The notes under the pieces are model-generated. The model was not told the origin of the DNA, did no database searches, and saw only the letters and a program-made list of their open reading frames with translations. This document shows, one piece after another, positions 63,662 to 64,000 of a stretch of 64,000 bases of DNA. Within the stretch, counting starts at the first letter, position 1. The number at the start of each line of letters is the position of its first letter. The stretch comes from an uncultured Lachnospiraceae bacterium (GTDB lineage: Bacteria > Bacillota > Clostridia > Lachnospirales > Lachnospiraceae): positions 1 to 64,000 of the forward strand of contig CADABQ010000012.1 of the NCBI GenBank assembly GCA_902786205.1, in the 5' to 3' direction. The position numbers and the translations under genes are program-made.

Positions 63662-64000
63662 TTAATCCACTACTCTTACACCTTCGACGAATACGTTTAT
63701 TTTCTCTACTTCCATACCGGTAAATTCTTCTACTTTATATTTTACATTTTCGATCAAATTTTGGCATACAGCAGTAATGCTAACACCATACGCAACAATA
63801 ATATGCAAACCGATCTTTAACTTGTTGTTTTCATCTACAACAACATTTACTCCATGACTTACGCTATCTTTTTTCAGCAACTTTACCAAGCCATCTTTCA
63901 TATTTACCGATGCCATACCGACAATACCGAAGTTTTCCACTGCTGCAGAACCTGCATATTTTGCCATAACTTCATTGTCGATCAATACTTCGCCGTTATT
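63662..64000 (-). CDS. Asp23/Gls24 (YloU) family protein, 5' end missing
   Basis: The visible 113 residues carry the Asp23 fold: NGEVLIDNEVMAKYAGSAAV and CFGIVGMAS-like (ENFGIVGMASVN), VDENNKLKIGLHIIVAYGVSI and the C-terminal VEEFTGMEVEKINVFVEGVRV, read in parts. Asp23/YloU proteins are envelope-associated and stress-related, and this gene sits before fakA in the usual order. The reading frame is open to the window edge at 64000, so the start lies outside. A TTG at 63985 is an unlikely internal start. Confidence 0.93.
   Translation of the reverse strand, partial: NNGEVLIDNEVMAKYAGSAAVENFGIVGMASVNMKDGLVKLLKKDSVSHGVNVVVDENNKLKIGLHIIVAYGVSITAVCQNLIENVKYKVEEFTGMEVEKINVFVEGVRVVD

Overview
The window looks like chromosomal DNA of a low-GC, anaerobic Bacillota (Clostridia). 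I infer a fermentative gut-type Lachnospiraceae relative. The reasons are the AT-rich sequence with strong AGGAGG ribosome sites, the pta-ackA acetate route, an electron-bifurcating NfnAB-type pair, a sodium-pumping decarboxylase operon, a stand-alone AICAR transformylase with a PurO-type cyclohydrolase, and RemA/RuvAB/RpoZ/FakA neighbourhoods typical of Firmicutes. There is no rRNA, tRNA, CRISPR array or prophage. All but three genes are on the minus strand, which suggests replication runs right to left. The three plus-strand genes are a hybrid histidine kinase, a C39-like peptidase and tmcAL.

Layout, left to right. 0-10 kb: Nudix and HD hydrolases, ilvBN, a MarR regulator, a J-domain protein, a pair of FliD-like/unknown proteins, a decayed VanZ gene, a nitroreductase and enolase. 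10-22 kb: NAD synthetase, the last two purine steps (purO-like and AICARFT), a large hybrid sensor kinase, a subtilase and a GH13 amylase. 22-28 kb: a five-gene operon for biotin-dependent carboxyl transfer (12S-like carboxyltransferase, OadG-like, biotin carrier, Na+ pump beta subunit, 5S/OadA). 28-35 kb: greA and a DUF6382-like membrane protein, an exported C39-like peptidase, VanZ, a transglutaminase/Big2 surface protein and two tandem signal peptidases. 35-49 kb: housekeeping operons (yicC-remA-gmk-rpoZ; ftsW/rodA with a class B PBP; U32 peptidase; zapA; cls-ruvA-ruvB; yceD-rpmF). 49-64 kb: pta-ackA, degV, tmcAL, pepF, nfnAB, recG, fakA and a partial Asp23/YloU gene cut by the window edge.

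The most interesting content lies between genes. Three miniature inverted-repeat elements (79, 187 and 137 bp) share ends reading GTAACAGTTCAGCC, and each is flanked by a perfect 8-bp target duplication. GTAA ends with 8-bp duplications are the hallmark of the IS66 family, yet no transposase is present. Two copies in opposite orientation bracket the nfnAB operon. A fourth, 32-bp micro-element with related ends also has a perfect 8-bp duplication. Other unexplained structure includes a ~170-bp imperfect palindrome at the MarR gene, a dispersed repeat with the core GCGGATATTCGCAATCCGC in four intergenic regions, and several leader hairpins.

Functionally, the window covers central fermentation (enolase, pta/ackA, Na+ decarboxylase, Nfn), cell wall and division (PBP/SEDS pair, ZapA, signal peptidases, exported proteins), and basic information processing. 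Start sites were chosen by ribosome-binding-site position, so several are downstream of the longest possible open frame.
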